NCBI GenBank assembly: GCA_009760885.1
Contig: CM019708.1
Span: 1,612,001 to 1,676,000 of the forward strand
Direction of reading: 5' to 3'
DNA length: 64,000 nt
Source: Achatina immaculata
Lineage: Eukaryota > Mollusca > Gastropoda > Stylommatophora > Achatinidae
The notes under the pieces: model-generated
Database searches by the model: none
What the model was told of the DNA's origin: nothing
Seen by the model: only the letters and a program-made list of their open reading frames with translations
Translations under genes and position numbers: made by a program
Shown: piece by piece, positions 24,230 through 34,829 of the stretch
How the letters are laid out: each line of letters opens with the position of its first letter
How positions within the stretch are numbered: position 1 is the first letter of the stretch

Positions 24230-25697
24230 GTTCTAAGGACTGTTATTGCCGGAGGTGGGGTGAGAGATACGCTCTCCACTCCAATTAAATGTCTCCAAGG
24301 CGTGCGTCTCAAATAGCCTCTGACAGTCAATTCCAGCTCCTGGCCTTCTCGTGGCGAAACTGTTCAAACTGACAGGAGAAAGGGGGAAGGCGAATATCTG
24401 GCGCCTGAAAACAAGACGCTTCGGGTAGATGAGAGTCAGCTCAACTGAGAGAGGGAAAACTGATTTAAAACCCGCTGCTGGCGAGACTCTTCAGCTGCCG
24501 TGCGTGAGGTGGGGCTCCTCCCGGCCAGTGAAGAAAGGTTCGAATGGGGTTGTCGCGCGGCGCCATCGTGGAAAAAGTGAAAGAATGGACTAAGTGAAGA
24601 AAGGAATAAGTGAAATAATCAGTAGTCTCGAGGCAGGAATGCTCAAATCACGGCACCTCTGCTCTGGAGGCCGGCCACGTCTTATGTGCACCCATACTGG
24701 GGCGGATTGACTGAACCGGCTTAACCCAGGGAACTAAGACACTGCTGGCGAGATTCTTCGTCTGCCGCGCGTGGGGTGAAACTCCTCACGGCCAATGAAG
24801 AAAATGCGAAAAAGAAATCAGGGTTGCCGTGCGGTGCCGATGTGAAAAGGTGATGGAAAGGATCAAGTGAAGTTTAATCGGTATGTCCAGTAGTCTCGCG
24901 ACGAGAGCTACTCATACCACTGCACCTCTGCTCTAGAGGCCAGCCACGTCCGATATACATCCATACTGGTGAAATATGCCTAAACCGGCTTAAACCAGGG
25001 GTGAAACTTGATAACTACTCATGTCATGGTACCTCCGCTCTAGAAGTCGATCACGTCCTAAACGCGCCCATACTGGGATAATACGCCTAAATCGGCTTAA
25101 CCCAGGGGTGAAACTTACTAGTGGCGAAGATTCGTCCTCCTGGACAAAAGCTCCGTCCTGGTCACAACTAGGAAGGATAGCGGCCACGACCACAAAACGC
25201 TGAAGTCGGAGATACTGGACCAGTGCAGTCTAGACAGGCAACCACCTCTCACTCTACGGGGATATATGCGTATCCTAATCACGCTGAGGTTTTCCGGTGA
25301 GAAAGTCCAATGCTGGACTAGATGGGCAACCACCTCTCACCCGGAGGGGATATACGGATATCCAAAACACGTCGAGGTTTTCTGGTGAGAAAGTCCAACT
25401 CTGGGGTGGATGGGCTGCCACCTCTCACCCGGCGAGGATATACTGATATCCAAAACACGTCGAGGTTTTCCGGTGAGAAAGTCCAACTCTAAATTAAACT
25501 GGTGCAACGAAAACCACAGTGTCACGCAATCCCGCTTCTGCGACCCACCGAGAATACAGGCCCAAGCCCCGCGATACTCTGAATCTCATGTGGTCCTCTC
25601 GGGGATCTCTTGTGGCCCTCTCGAGAACCACAGGAGTAAATTCAGTATGATCACGGGGCAACCTTAGCGGTAGAAGCGAACGAAGAAGAAGAAGAAG
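24230..25697 (+). mobile_element. GC-rich, internally repeated, non-coding retroposon with (GAA)n tail
   Basis: Flanked by the 11-bp direct repeat AATGAGTGCAG (24219-24229 and 25698-25708) and ending in (GAA)n at 25680-25697, as expected for target-primed retroposition in plus orientation. The base composition is clearly GC-richer than its surroundings. Inside are three repeat sets: a ~267-bp period (CTGCTGGCGAG at 24475 and 24742), a ~85-bp block with CTCTGGAGGCCGGCCACGTC or variants (about 24653, 24924 and 25028), and ~95-bp units with CCACCTCTCAC (about 25228, 25324 and 25417). The same repeats fall in different frames with stops, so no protein is supported. A GGTTCGAAT at 24538 resembles a pol III B box, without a convincing A box. 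I do not recognise the family. Confidence 0.75.
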
Positions 25698-25708
25698 AAT
25701 GAGTGCAG

Positions 25709-26485
25709 CACTTGTGACAGAGATGGTCTGGACGCTCCATCGCCCCATTCAGAAAAAGCAGGTTAGGTCGGCCCTGGTTAAATAAAACGTATCAGTAGAA
25801 TTGTTTGTAACCACGAGTAGGCAACATCTGTTTCTGGTCTAGCAATCGTTGTTTCTTGGTCTAGCTAAAGCGAAATTTGAGTAAATGTGTAGAATGGTTT
25901 GTTCGTGACAATGGCTGAAGGGTGGACTTTAGATTTATTTGAGAAATCGTACTATCCTGGGTAACAAGTGAAATGCAGAGAAAAGAGTAACTGAGCTAGG
26001 ACAGCGAGAAAGTTGGGTCTCGCTAGTGAGAAAAATGAACATTTTGTCTGGACCGCTGAAACTAAATTTTCTGCTCGTAACATTATGACTATTTGTGTTT
26101 TATTAACGTAGGAAATAAAGGCTACCAATGAAACGGGATGAATGGACAAAAGCCTTTATGTGAGGCTGAAACGTGTCGTACGAGACGGAATTACAGAAAC
26201 ACTTGCTCATATAATAGATTCTGTTGTAACTGTTTGCTTATGTGTCTGGTGATGTTCTGGATACGGAAAATGTTCAGTGAATTGATTCAAACATTCACGT
26301 ATACCGTTACATAACAAAAAAGGACTTCTGGTTGAGTTTATGAATGAATGAACTGTCGTTTGTTTCACACATTCACTCCATCACAAGACTGTGGTGGATG
26401 GGAAACAGAGCTTATGACACACATGACAGCAGGTACATCGGGGTACTTCAAACATTATGATTTATCTGTCTATTATGCATAAGAA
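25709..26485. other. No gene recognised
   Basis: AT-rich unique-looking sequence between the GC-rich retroposon and the RTE-D fragment. I see nothing I can support. Confidence 0.4.
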
Positions 26486-26809
26486 ATAACATCTTATTAG
26501 TAGAAATGCAGATGAAACCACTGACAACAATTATTGAGGAAAGACGCTGGCGATGGTTGGGCCATGTGCTCCGAATGACTGACAACTCACTACCAAAAAT
26601 AGCACTAAGATGGACACCACAGGGGAGCAAAAGTAAGGGTAGACCAAAAGAGACATGGAGAAGAACAACAGAAAGGATGTTGAGCAATAGAGGGCTCACC
26701 TGGGCAAGAGCAGAAAAAAAGGCGAAGGACAGGCATTTGTGGAAAATCCTTGCGGAAGCCCCATGTGCCCTGGGCACTTAAGGTTCAGAGAGAGAGAGAG
26801 AGAGAGAGA
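26486..26809 (+). mobile_element. RTE-D 3' fragment, (GA)n tail
   Basis: The plus strand encodes [20 protein letters not shown], then [38 protein letters not shown] and ends [12 protein letters not shown]. The tail is (GA)n. It is nearly identical to 44434-44749, with few substitutions, so the family moved recently. The two copies start within a few bases of each other. Confidence 0.85.
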
Positions 26810-26825
26810 TGAACACATATCATCT

Positions 26826-26900
26826 AGAGCAATAGTTCCCAATTGGTGGTCCGCGGACCCCGTGGATTCGCGGAACATGCCGTTGGATCCGTGACACAAA
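26826..26900. mobile_element. hAT-like terminal fragment
   Basis: CAATAGTTCCCAATTGGTGG followed by TCCGCGGACC resembles hAT ends of the CAGTGGTTCCCAA type. No partner end or 8-bp duplication was found. Confidence 0.35.
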
Positions 26901-27075
26901 CTGAACGTTTTTTTTTTAACTTTTCACTGTGAAGTTGTGAAATGTTTAATAACCGATATTTCGGCTAATCCTCTGTGGAGGAAATAACTTTTTTCCAGCA
27001 CGTTTTTCTCATGCGCACGGTTTTGCAGCCTCTGTGACAAACTACGTAGTATGTCGCATATATATATATATATAT

Positions 27076-27170
27076 GTATCAGCAGCAGGCCATCTTTCTC
27101 ATAACCGAGAGGCCTACAGGAGTGCTGTTTGGGAGGAGGCAAAGTTCCGCAAGGGACATGCAAATGAATG
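27076..27170 (+). mobile_element. RTE-A 3' fragment
   Basis: The last ~95 bases of RTE-A ([17 protein letters not shown], then AKFRKGHAN), extremely 5'-truncated, next to an (AT)n run. A 3-base duplication (GAG) lies within. Confidence 0.8.
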
Positions 27171-27759
27171 TATATATAATATAAGAACAAACACATTACG
27201 TCTGACTTATGTATTACATCACATCAAAACAAACACTAAACTGAAACAAAATAGGAAAAAAGACTTATCTTCTGCACAATTCACCAATAAAAATATTGAG
27301 GTTAAGCTGTCATGTTAAGTGTCTTTTTACTTCAAATATTTGTCCCAGAGAAAGCAACTGCTTGTCCTGGCGTGAAGGCCCACGCTATACATGTTTTACC
27401 TGACAGAATCTGTTATACCTCGTTCTGTGAGGTAAAAAGCCTTCGCCAACTGCCGCCTGTTGAAATGCAAGCCTTACAGAGTAACAAATGAACAGCTAAA
27501 TTTAGCAATGAACTGACGAGGCCTAAACCGGAATGCAAAATTAGAAAGTAAACTGACGCTATCAGTGCGTTAAACTAACAGTGAATAGAACAGCAGATTA
27601 AAGTCTGTGTTAATTATACTGGTATACCAGAGATCATATCACATTACAAATGCTGAAAAAGAACCTGTTGATCAAGACAAAATGTACACTTGGTGGGTTA
27701 TGTAGTTGTTCCGGAGACATGTTCAATCTTTCCCATTCTGTGCTACAGTTGTTTTATAA

Positions 27760-28132
27760 CAGTGTTTCCCAGACTTGTTCGGGCTGCCGCCCTCTTTTCT
27801 CCCTGGCGACATCCTCAACCCCCGTCTCTTCCCCCCTCCCCCAACCATGAACTACTCGTACAATGGCCTTTTAAACTAGGATATGCATTACACAACTAAA
27901 AACTTCAGCTAGCAAACCAGTGTATTTAACAATATGAAGGAATATATTTATAAGCACCTACTATTTTTTAAAACTTTGAACGTGATGGATGAGTTAGTTG
28001 CAAGTAGGGACACAAGTTTCTCAGCATTAGGTTGAAATGTGCTAATACTGAAGGTATTAGTGCCTCCTTCTGCTGCTTTGCTTTCCCTCAAGGCCCACAG
28101 GAGGGCATTATCGCCCACATTTGGAAACAATG
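27760..28132. mobile_element. hAT-type non-autonomous element (373 bp)
   Basis: Ends are CAGTGTTTCCCAGAC on the left and, reverse-complemented, CATTGTTTCCAAATG on the right. Flanks are TTTTATAA (27752-27759) and TTTTATAT (28133-28140), an 8-bp target duplication with one mismatch. There is no transposase. Confidence 0.6.
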
Positions 28133-28554
28133 TTTTATATTAATTGTTTATTTATTCCTCATTTTGATGACGCTTACATGTTATATACAACTCACGGAGG
28201 GAATCTGGTTGTGGTTGAGGTATGGTACAATAACAGGTCAAGAACTGGCAAGGTGACTATCCCACATTTGAATGGTTTTCCTGGGAGCGGGATGCTGCAT
28301 CCCTTCATACCAGCCAACTAGCTTTCACATATTTAAGGTATTCTACACAAAGCTCTGCATAATAAATAACAAAAATAATAAAAGAAACTACAGCTACGTA
28401 AGAGAATCAATTAAAGGTGTTTTTCACCTTTCAAAAATCAAGATTTTTCATGCGCACAATTATTTTAAAGCAAGAGACTGTACGACATGATATACAGACT
28501 TATCAGTTATCTTTGTAAGACAGGAGTTGAGAAAATAACAATGTTCTCTGGTTC

Positions 28555-28558
<4 letters not shown>

Positions 28559-28597
<39 letters not shown>
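28559..28597. repeat. (AT)n microsatellite
   Basis: Alternating AT adjacent to the RTE-B fragment. Confidence 0.95.
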
Positions 28598-28599
<2 letters not shown>

Positions 28600-28603
28600 T
28601 ATA

Positions 28604-28800
28604 ACAAGCTATCAAGTGGGACAAAATAGGCCTAAGGAAAATAGGTAGACCACGGGAGGACATTGTTAAGAGAGGCCAAATCAACAGGCATAAAATCCCT
28701 TGATGAGGTTGAAAAGCCTACCGAAAACAGGAAAATTTGGTGAACTACCTTGCAAGCCCTATGTGACGTTTAACGGCACGGGAAGGATATAAGATACAAG
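28604..28800 (+). mobile_element. RTE-B 3' fragment
   Basis: Matches the RTE-B C-terminus (QAIKW, GRPR, LLREAKSTGIKSLDEVE) with frameshifts and deletions, and an (AAGAT)n-type tail at 28785-28810. Confidence 0.75.
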
Positions 28801-28854
28801 ATAAGATACAGTTGAATTATATAGCATTGAGAACATAAATAATTTCGTTTGTCA

Positions 28855-29060
28855 CAACCGCGGCTGGATCGCTAAAGACGCACTTCAAAGTGCAATGCTA
28901 ACCAGAAGATCATGGGTTCAATCTCGGACGAAAAAAAAAGCAACAACTCACAAGACCTCTGGGAGTCATGACCCAGAGGGGCCCACCCCCTTAGAGTTTC
29001 AGGGCCGAAACACCTCACCTGAGGGGGGGGGGTACTACCTCTGATGATCTGAAGGTGTTG
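28855..29060 (+). mobile_element. tRNA-derived SINE-like unit (second type)
   Basis: A-box-like TGGATCGCTAAAGACG at 28865-28880 and B-box-like GGGTTCAATCT at 28914-28924, then an A-run and a GC-richer body (CCCAGAGGGGCCCACCCCC). It differs from the unit at 15776. No clear ends. Confidence 0.5.
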
Positions 29061-29069
29061 TGTTGTTGT

Positions 29070-29470
29070 TCCGCTCTCTACAGCAGAGAGCTTCCTGCAT
29101 GCATGTATGGAAATGAACGTGCTGACAGACTGCCAAAGAGTGCTGCCACCATATCACAGCCCCACGTCTCCATCAACATGAGAACAGCTAAACACATTAT
29201 ACACAACTGCAAGCAGCAGTGGATGGCTGGGCCAGTAATCCAACTGGAAGATCCCACTATACACACCTGCCAAAGCCTAACCCCGGAGATCACATCAACA
29301 GCCCGGAGACCACATCAACTTATGTCGTAGACCAATGCACAATTTTCAGGTTGAGAACAGGACACATTACCCTCAATAAGCACTTACACAGAGTGACCGC
29401 TGACCACACACCACACTGCATGCACTGCAACAGTTAGACAACATCTGCTGGACTGCAGCAGACAGAAAAT
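29070..29470 (+). pseudogene. RNase H domain of a non-LTR retrotransposon (decayed)
   Basis: Plus-strand frames give MYGNERADRLPKSAATISQP, the GNERAD motif around the last RNase H acidic residue. This is followed after a frameshift by IFRLRTGHITLNKHLHRV, then HTPHCMHCNS, a Cys/His-rich end typical of I/R1/Jockey-type elements that carry RNase H. RTE elements lack this domain, so this is another lineage. Stops and frameshifts are present. Confidence 0.7.
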
Positions 29471-30470
29471 GATATGGCGTTTACAAACACAATAGAGGAA
29501 AAAACGCAACCGAGCTGAAACTTTTTTTTTTCTGAAAAAAAAAAGAATAACAATACTGTATTTTTTTTCAAACTACGGCGAGGTCATCTTTACCGCATGC
29601 AGAGACTGTCCTTCAATAGTGACCACACATGGCCTGAATAGATACAACTTTTTTTGTAAATAAGGAAATGAGATAACAATCATACCTAAGTGAAAGCATT
29701 TCGTTTTTAAGTGACACAACTTTTATAAATGTACACACACTCACCTGGTGAAGTACAGAAACTTGGTTGTGAAATCTCTGTCCCTGTATCTCTACACCGA
29801 CGACACCGGCCGCCTAAACTTTTACGTCTGCTGTAGTAGGTCAGGGGAGTTATCGTTCACAATTTGACCTAGTTAGGAAGTAACCGGAATTTTAGTCTGA
29901 TCTATGTGGGTTCACAGGGTCACATTTTAAACTCTCTGCCTCTCTCTCTCACACACATACTCAGTGGGGAAAAAAACAGAGGAAAACGATTAGAGAATTC
30001 GTCATTTTCGTGCCAGGCCGTCCTTGTTTTATATATGTAATCAAACGAGTGACCATTTATTTGTATTTGGTTAGAACACCGCAGCTCAAAATATTAGATG
30101 CAGTGGATGGAAGATTCCCCGACAAAGAAACAATAAAGCCAATGCAGAGGACATGACTGGAAAATGCACATATAGTATAGGTTTTGAAAGGAGGACGTAC
30201 ATACAACGTGAATTTCTTGATATTTATTTTTTACACCATACATACAAGGGGAGAGAAAATCTTTAAATGTTCCTTGGCACGTGTCATAAAGCAGTTATTT
30301 TCAAACTGTTTGACACGAGTAAAAAAAGATAAGCTGGTGGCAACAAAATTAATATGGCAAATACACAACCATACATTCAGTACAAGTTAGAGAGGGTTAG
30401 GAATAATTTTTAATCATGAAAAAGCCTTTTTTGGGGTTAAATTTGATTCCAATTAGCTGAAATGAAAGGT
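29471..30470. other. No gene recognised
   Basis: AT-rich sequence with poly-T runs. No coding family seen. Confidence 0.4.
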
Positions 30471-30474
30471 AACA

Positions 30475-30790
30475 ACATACACCTTCGCAGACTCTGGTTA
30501 GTTCAAGTAAGAAGGTAATAAACACCTCCACAAACTCTGGTTAGTTCAAATGAGAATGTGATAACAAACACCTCCACAAACTCTGGTTAGTTCAAATGAG
30601 AATGTGATAACAAACACCTCCACAGACTCCGATTAGTTCAAGTGAGAAGGTAATAACAAAAACCTTCAGAGACTCTAGTTATTCAAGTGAGAAGGTGATA
30701 ACAAATGCCTCCACAGATTCTGGTTAAAGTGAGAAGGTGATAACAAACACCTCCACAGATTCTGGTTGGTTCAAGTGTGAAGGTGATTAA
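30475..30790. repeat. Tandem array, ~46-bp unit x7
   Basis: Repeated CACCTCCACAGACTCTGGTT and AGTTCAAGTGAGAAGGTGAT modules occur about seven times with small indels. Confidence 0.9.
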
Positions 30791-30989
30791 TAAACATCCT
30801 GTGCAGTCTTTTAGTTCCAACTTTATTGTGTTTTTACCTGAAATATTGCTTAGTTTTCTGCAATTTTTTGAAAGCTAATCCATTAATATGCCAAGCAAAG
30901 GCAGCATTTTAAAAAAATTAAATCTATTTTGTGCAGTCCATTTTTGTCAATAGATACTAGGAAAAGGATCTTGAAGTGCTATACCAAGC

Positions 30990-31395
30990 TAGTACTACTA
31001 TTTGAAAGTGAATCATGGTCACTAACAAAAATAACAAGAGCATGAAAGGCAAACTGAAATGTGGTTCCTATAAAGAGTGCTAAGAATACCATGGACAGCT
31101 AAAATAACAATGAAGAATGCCTAAAGAAAGCCATTGAGAAACGAACATTAATAAACACACTGTGGGGAAGACAAGGTTTATTGGCCAAATGATGAGAAAA
31201 GGAGGGATAGAAAATATTTTCCTTGTGAACAGGGAATATTAGAGGCAGGAAAGGGTCAAGCAGACCAAAAGAGAAAATCATAAATGGCTTGTTAAAATGG
31301 CATGGGAGAAACAGAACTGATGAATAACATTAATGATCAGAAACTGTGGAGAGACATGGCTGCCAATGCATCCAAACATGGCACATGATAATGAT
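30990..31395 (+). mobile_element. RTE-C 3' fragment
   Basis: Plus-strand matches to the RTE-C C-terminus: [24 protein letters not shown], then FIGQMMRKGGIENI and the ANASKHGT end. Frameshifts are present. It ends in an ATG-rich tail near 31386. Confidence 0.75.
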
Positions 31396-31732
31396 GAACC
31401 AATTAAACTGTAATTATTTAAATGTCTGAAATAATCACTATGGGATTACATCATGCTGCTCCTAAAAATCATTCCAGGACCATTTTGATTCAAAAGCATT
31501 AAGTTCCATTGCCTTAACAAACTTTAAACAGGATGTCAAATGTTTGTCCAGCTTCCCCTTCCAGAATAGGTAATGTAATAAAGCAAACCAGCTAATGCTT
31601 CATTTAAGACAGAATTATTAAAAGGCACCTCTTTGATTTTTGCCATTGCCTAGTTCCAATGTATTATTGTAAAGGATTTTCTCAATAATGTATCACACAT
31701 GCACTGAAAGGAGAGGCAGATAAAAGTCTGAA

Positions 31733-31861
31733 AAGGTAAGTTCTTTATTCTTTATAAAATAATACATTTCAATGAAAGGTAAGTTCTTTCTTCTTTATAA
31801 AATAATACATTGGAATGAAAGGTAAGTTCTTTATTCTTTATAAAATAATACATTTGAATGA
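31733..31861. repeat. Tandem array, 43-bp unit x3
   Basis: Units begin at 31733, 31776 and 31819 (AAGGTAAGTTCTTTATTC) and differ by one to three bases. The third unit also starts the 115-bp duplication flanking the RTE-A copy. Confidence 0.95.
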
Positions 31862-31940
31862 TGTGACATATGAATTTGTAATAACAGTAAAATTTGAGAG
31901 GAAATTCACAATTCCTAGAAGTACCAAACCAAAGATTTAT
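31826..31940. repeat. 115-bp target-site duplication, left copy
   Basis: Identical over all 115 bases to 34715-34829. It abuts the (ATTC)n tail of the minus-strand RTE-A element. Confidence 0.9.
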
Positions 31941-34714
31941 TCATTCATTCATTCATTCATTCCTTTGCATGTCCCTTGCGGAACTTTGCCTCCCAAACAG
32001 CACTCCTGTAGGCCTCTCGGTTGTGAGCAAGATGGCCTGCTGCTGCTGCATCCATTTCCAGATCATCAACGATGTCTTGCAGCCATCTTCGTTTCGGTCT
32101 TCCTCTTTTTCTTTTTCCCATTATGTATCCTTCCAATACGGTCTTCTCTAAATTATCATGACGTTTAATGTGGCCAAAATATTTAAGTTTTCTCTCTTTA
32201 ATCCTCTTTACTAGCCAGCCTTCTTCAATATTAAGCTCTTGTAGTATAGATATATTTGTTCTTTTTTGTGTCCACGATATTTGGAGAACTCTTCTATAGC
32301 ATTTACATTCAAAGGCATTTATGTGCTTCTCAGCTGTTTTGTTAAGTGTCCAGGTCTCACAGGCATATGTTGCGATGGGAAAGATGCATGCCCTTAAAAA
32401 TCTTATTTTTGTGGTTCTGTCTGCTCCTCTCCACAGATTCTTTATTTGTTTTACTTTCTGAAGAGCAATAGATGTCCTCCTTTTAATTTCCCTCATTGTA
32501 TCTCCATTATTAGTTAGTAGTGATCCAAGATATTCAAAACTCTCCACTTCTTCCAGTTTTTCCTCACTGATACATATTTCAGTTGCCTTGTTTGTTTTGT
32601 CAGTTGTCATCACTTTAGTTTTCTTTGCATTAAGATAGAGGTTCTGTTCTTGCGGACTGACATAATTAGTTTTTCCATTCCTTCTTGTGTTGTGGACAGC
32701 AATACTGTGTCATCAGCATATCTAATCTCTGGTATTTCATAACCTCCAACTGTTATGGCATCGTAATATTCTTTGTCTACATCTTCTCTAACATTCCTCA
32801 TTATATTTTCAGTATACAAGTTAAATAAGTAGGGTGACAATATGCACCCCTGACGGACCCCTTGTTTTATGTCAAACCAACTTGTTGTTTCACCATTTAT
32901 TCTTACTGCTGCTTGTTGGTCTAAATACAGCAGTGATGTTAATTGTATCAAATGTGTTGGAAATCCCATTTTTTCCATTATTTCCCAAAGTTTCTGGTGT
33001 TGTACACAATCAAATGCCTTTGAGTAGTCTATAAAGGATAAATATAGATTCACATTAAACTCCCTGCATTTCTCTATTATTAATCTTAGATTGAATATAT
33101 GATCTCTTGATCCTCTTCCTTGCCTGAAGCCAGCTTGGACCATATTGACTTCTTCTTCTATTTTCTTTCGCAGTCTACCCATTATGATTTTTAACAGAAT
33201 TTTACTGGCATGACTAATCAGGGCAACAGTTCTGTAGTTGGTGCATAATTTCAGGTTACCCTTTTTTGGCAGTGGTATGAATACAGTTCTTTTCCATTCT
33301 TTTGGCCAAATACCTGAATGCCATATCTTTTTACATAGTGCATGATAGATTGTTGCACACTCCTTTCCTCCTGCTTTAATAAATTCAGCGGTTATCTCAT
33401 CACATCCTGGTGATTTACCATTTTTCAGACTCTTTATTGCCCATAAAACTTCTTCCATTGTCGGCTCGGGTTCTTTCTCCTCCAATAATAATTCACACTG
33501 TTGATTTCTGCTTCCACAGTCGGTTGTTTCATACATTCTTTTGCAATATTCCTTCCATCTTTCCAGAATTTCCTCTGTCTCTGTCAGGGTATTCCCCATC
33601 TCATCACAAATTACATTTAGCTTAGGTGTGACATTTCTCGTCAATGTCTTCATTTCTTTAAACATTTCACTATCTCTTCCACATCTCTGATGTTCTTCTA
33701 TTCTTTCACAACAATCTTGTATGTATTGTTTTTTGTCTTTTCTTATGTTTCTTCGTACTTCTTTTGTTAAAGTTTTATATTTATCTTTGTTGTTGTTTGT
33801 CACTTTCCATTGCGTCTTCATTTCTCTACATTGTTTTATCAGTTCTAGTGTACCTGCTGTGATCCATCTATTCTTTTGTGTTTTCTTTACTGGAACCATG
33901 TCTTTAGCTGTTGTTACTAAGATATCTTTGGCCTGCGTAGCCAATTCATCTGGTGTCATCTCTTCCTGTACAGCCATCAGGATTTCGAAACGGTTCTTCA
34001 CTTCTATACGGTATTGTTCTGGTATATTTGTAAGGTCAAAGCGGAGTGGTCTTGATCCCATAACTATCTTTTTTATCTTTATCTTCATGTCTGCTATTAA
34101 TAACTCATGGTCCGTGTCACAATAAGCACTTGGTAAAGTTTTTGCTGATGTTATGCTTGACCTCCACCTTCTCTGCACTAAAATGTAATCTATTTGATTC
34201 CTGGTGTTCCCATCAGGTGATGTCCATGTGTAAAGTCTTCTTGGATGTTGTTTAAAAAGTGTGTTAGTGATCATTAGCTCATTTTCCATACAAAACGCCA
34301 TTAGATTGTCACCTGCCTCATTTCTGTGTCCTATGCTAAATTTCCCTACAACATGTCCTTCATCTTCTGCTCTTTCTGTACCAATTTTTGCATTAAAATC
34401 ACCCATTATAAATACAATATCATTTTTCCGTACCTGGTCCATTGTCGTCTGCAGTGTGTTATAAAAATGTTCTACTTCATCTTCTTCTGCTGCTGATGTA
34501 GGTGCATATACCTGGATGACTGTTACATTTCTAGGAATGCCCTTAAGTCTGATTGTTAGGATTCTATCACTTACTGGATTGTAGCCTAGTAATGCTTTTG
34601 ATGTTGATTTGTCCAAATAAAAAGCCACTCCATTCTTTCCTCCTACTTCTCCGCCAGAATATATAAATATATTATCATTCTCGCTCTTAAAGTGTCCTGA
34701 TCCTTTCCATCGAT
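31941..34714 (-). mobile_element. RTE-A non-LTR retrotransposon, young near-complete copy (2774 bp)
   Basis: Bounded by a perfect 115-bp direct repeat. On the minus strand it starts inside the endonuclease (RWKGSGHFKSEN) and ends in a (GAAT)n tail. It contains most of the AP-type endonuclease, the RT and the RTE C-terminal domain in one near-open frame. The 5' truncation removes the endonuclease N-terminus. It is the reference for the other RTE-A copies here. Confidence 0.95.
31957..34714 (-). pseudogene. RTE-A endonuclease/reverse transcriptase ORF (5'-truncated, one frameshift)
   Basis: The minus frame is open from the 34.7-kb junction to 32610 (710 codons counting a start in the flank) and then shifts to a second frame open to 31957. 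Endonuclease motifs seen are FIMGDFNAKIG, RNQIDYILVQRRW and CDTDHELLIADMK (the usual SDH reads TDH). The N-terminal catalytic Asn and the Glu of ETRW are lost by truncation. RT motifs are SPGCDEITAEFIKAGG, AGFRQGRGSRDHIF, SFIDYSKAFDCVQ, GVRQGCILSPYLFNLYTENI and [11 protein letters not shown]. The C-terminal part has YACETWTLNKTAEKHINAFE and MGKRKRGRPKRRWLQDIVDD. Alignment with 63.2 kb shows the frameshift is a 10-base deletion at the KN(SEE)QN site. Such proteins are often annotated as craniofacial development protein 2-like. Confidence 0.92.
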
Positions 34715-34829
34715 GTTCTTTATTCTTTATAAAATAATACATTTGAATGATGTGACATATGAATTTGTAATAACAGTAAAATTTGAGAGGAAATTCACAA
34801 TTCCTAGAAGTACCAAACCAAAGATTTAT
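34715..34829. repeat. 115-bp target-site duplication, right copy
   Basis: Identical to 31826-31940, directly at the 5' end of the RTE-A copy. Confidence 0.9.

Noticed and set aside
33721..34125. 134-codon plus-strand hydrophobic open frame
   Set aside because: Antisense of the intact RTE-A ORF on the minus strand.
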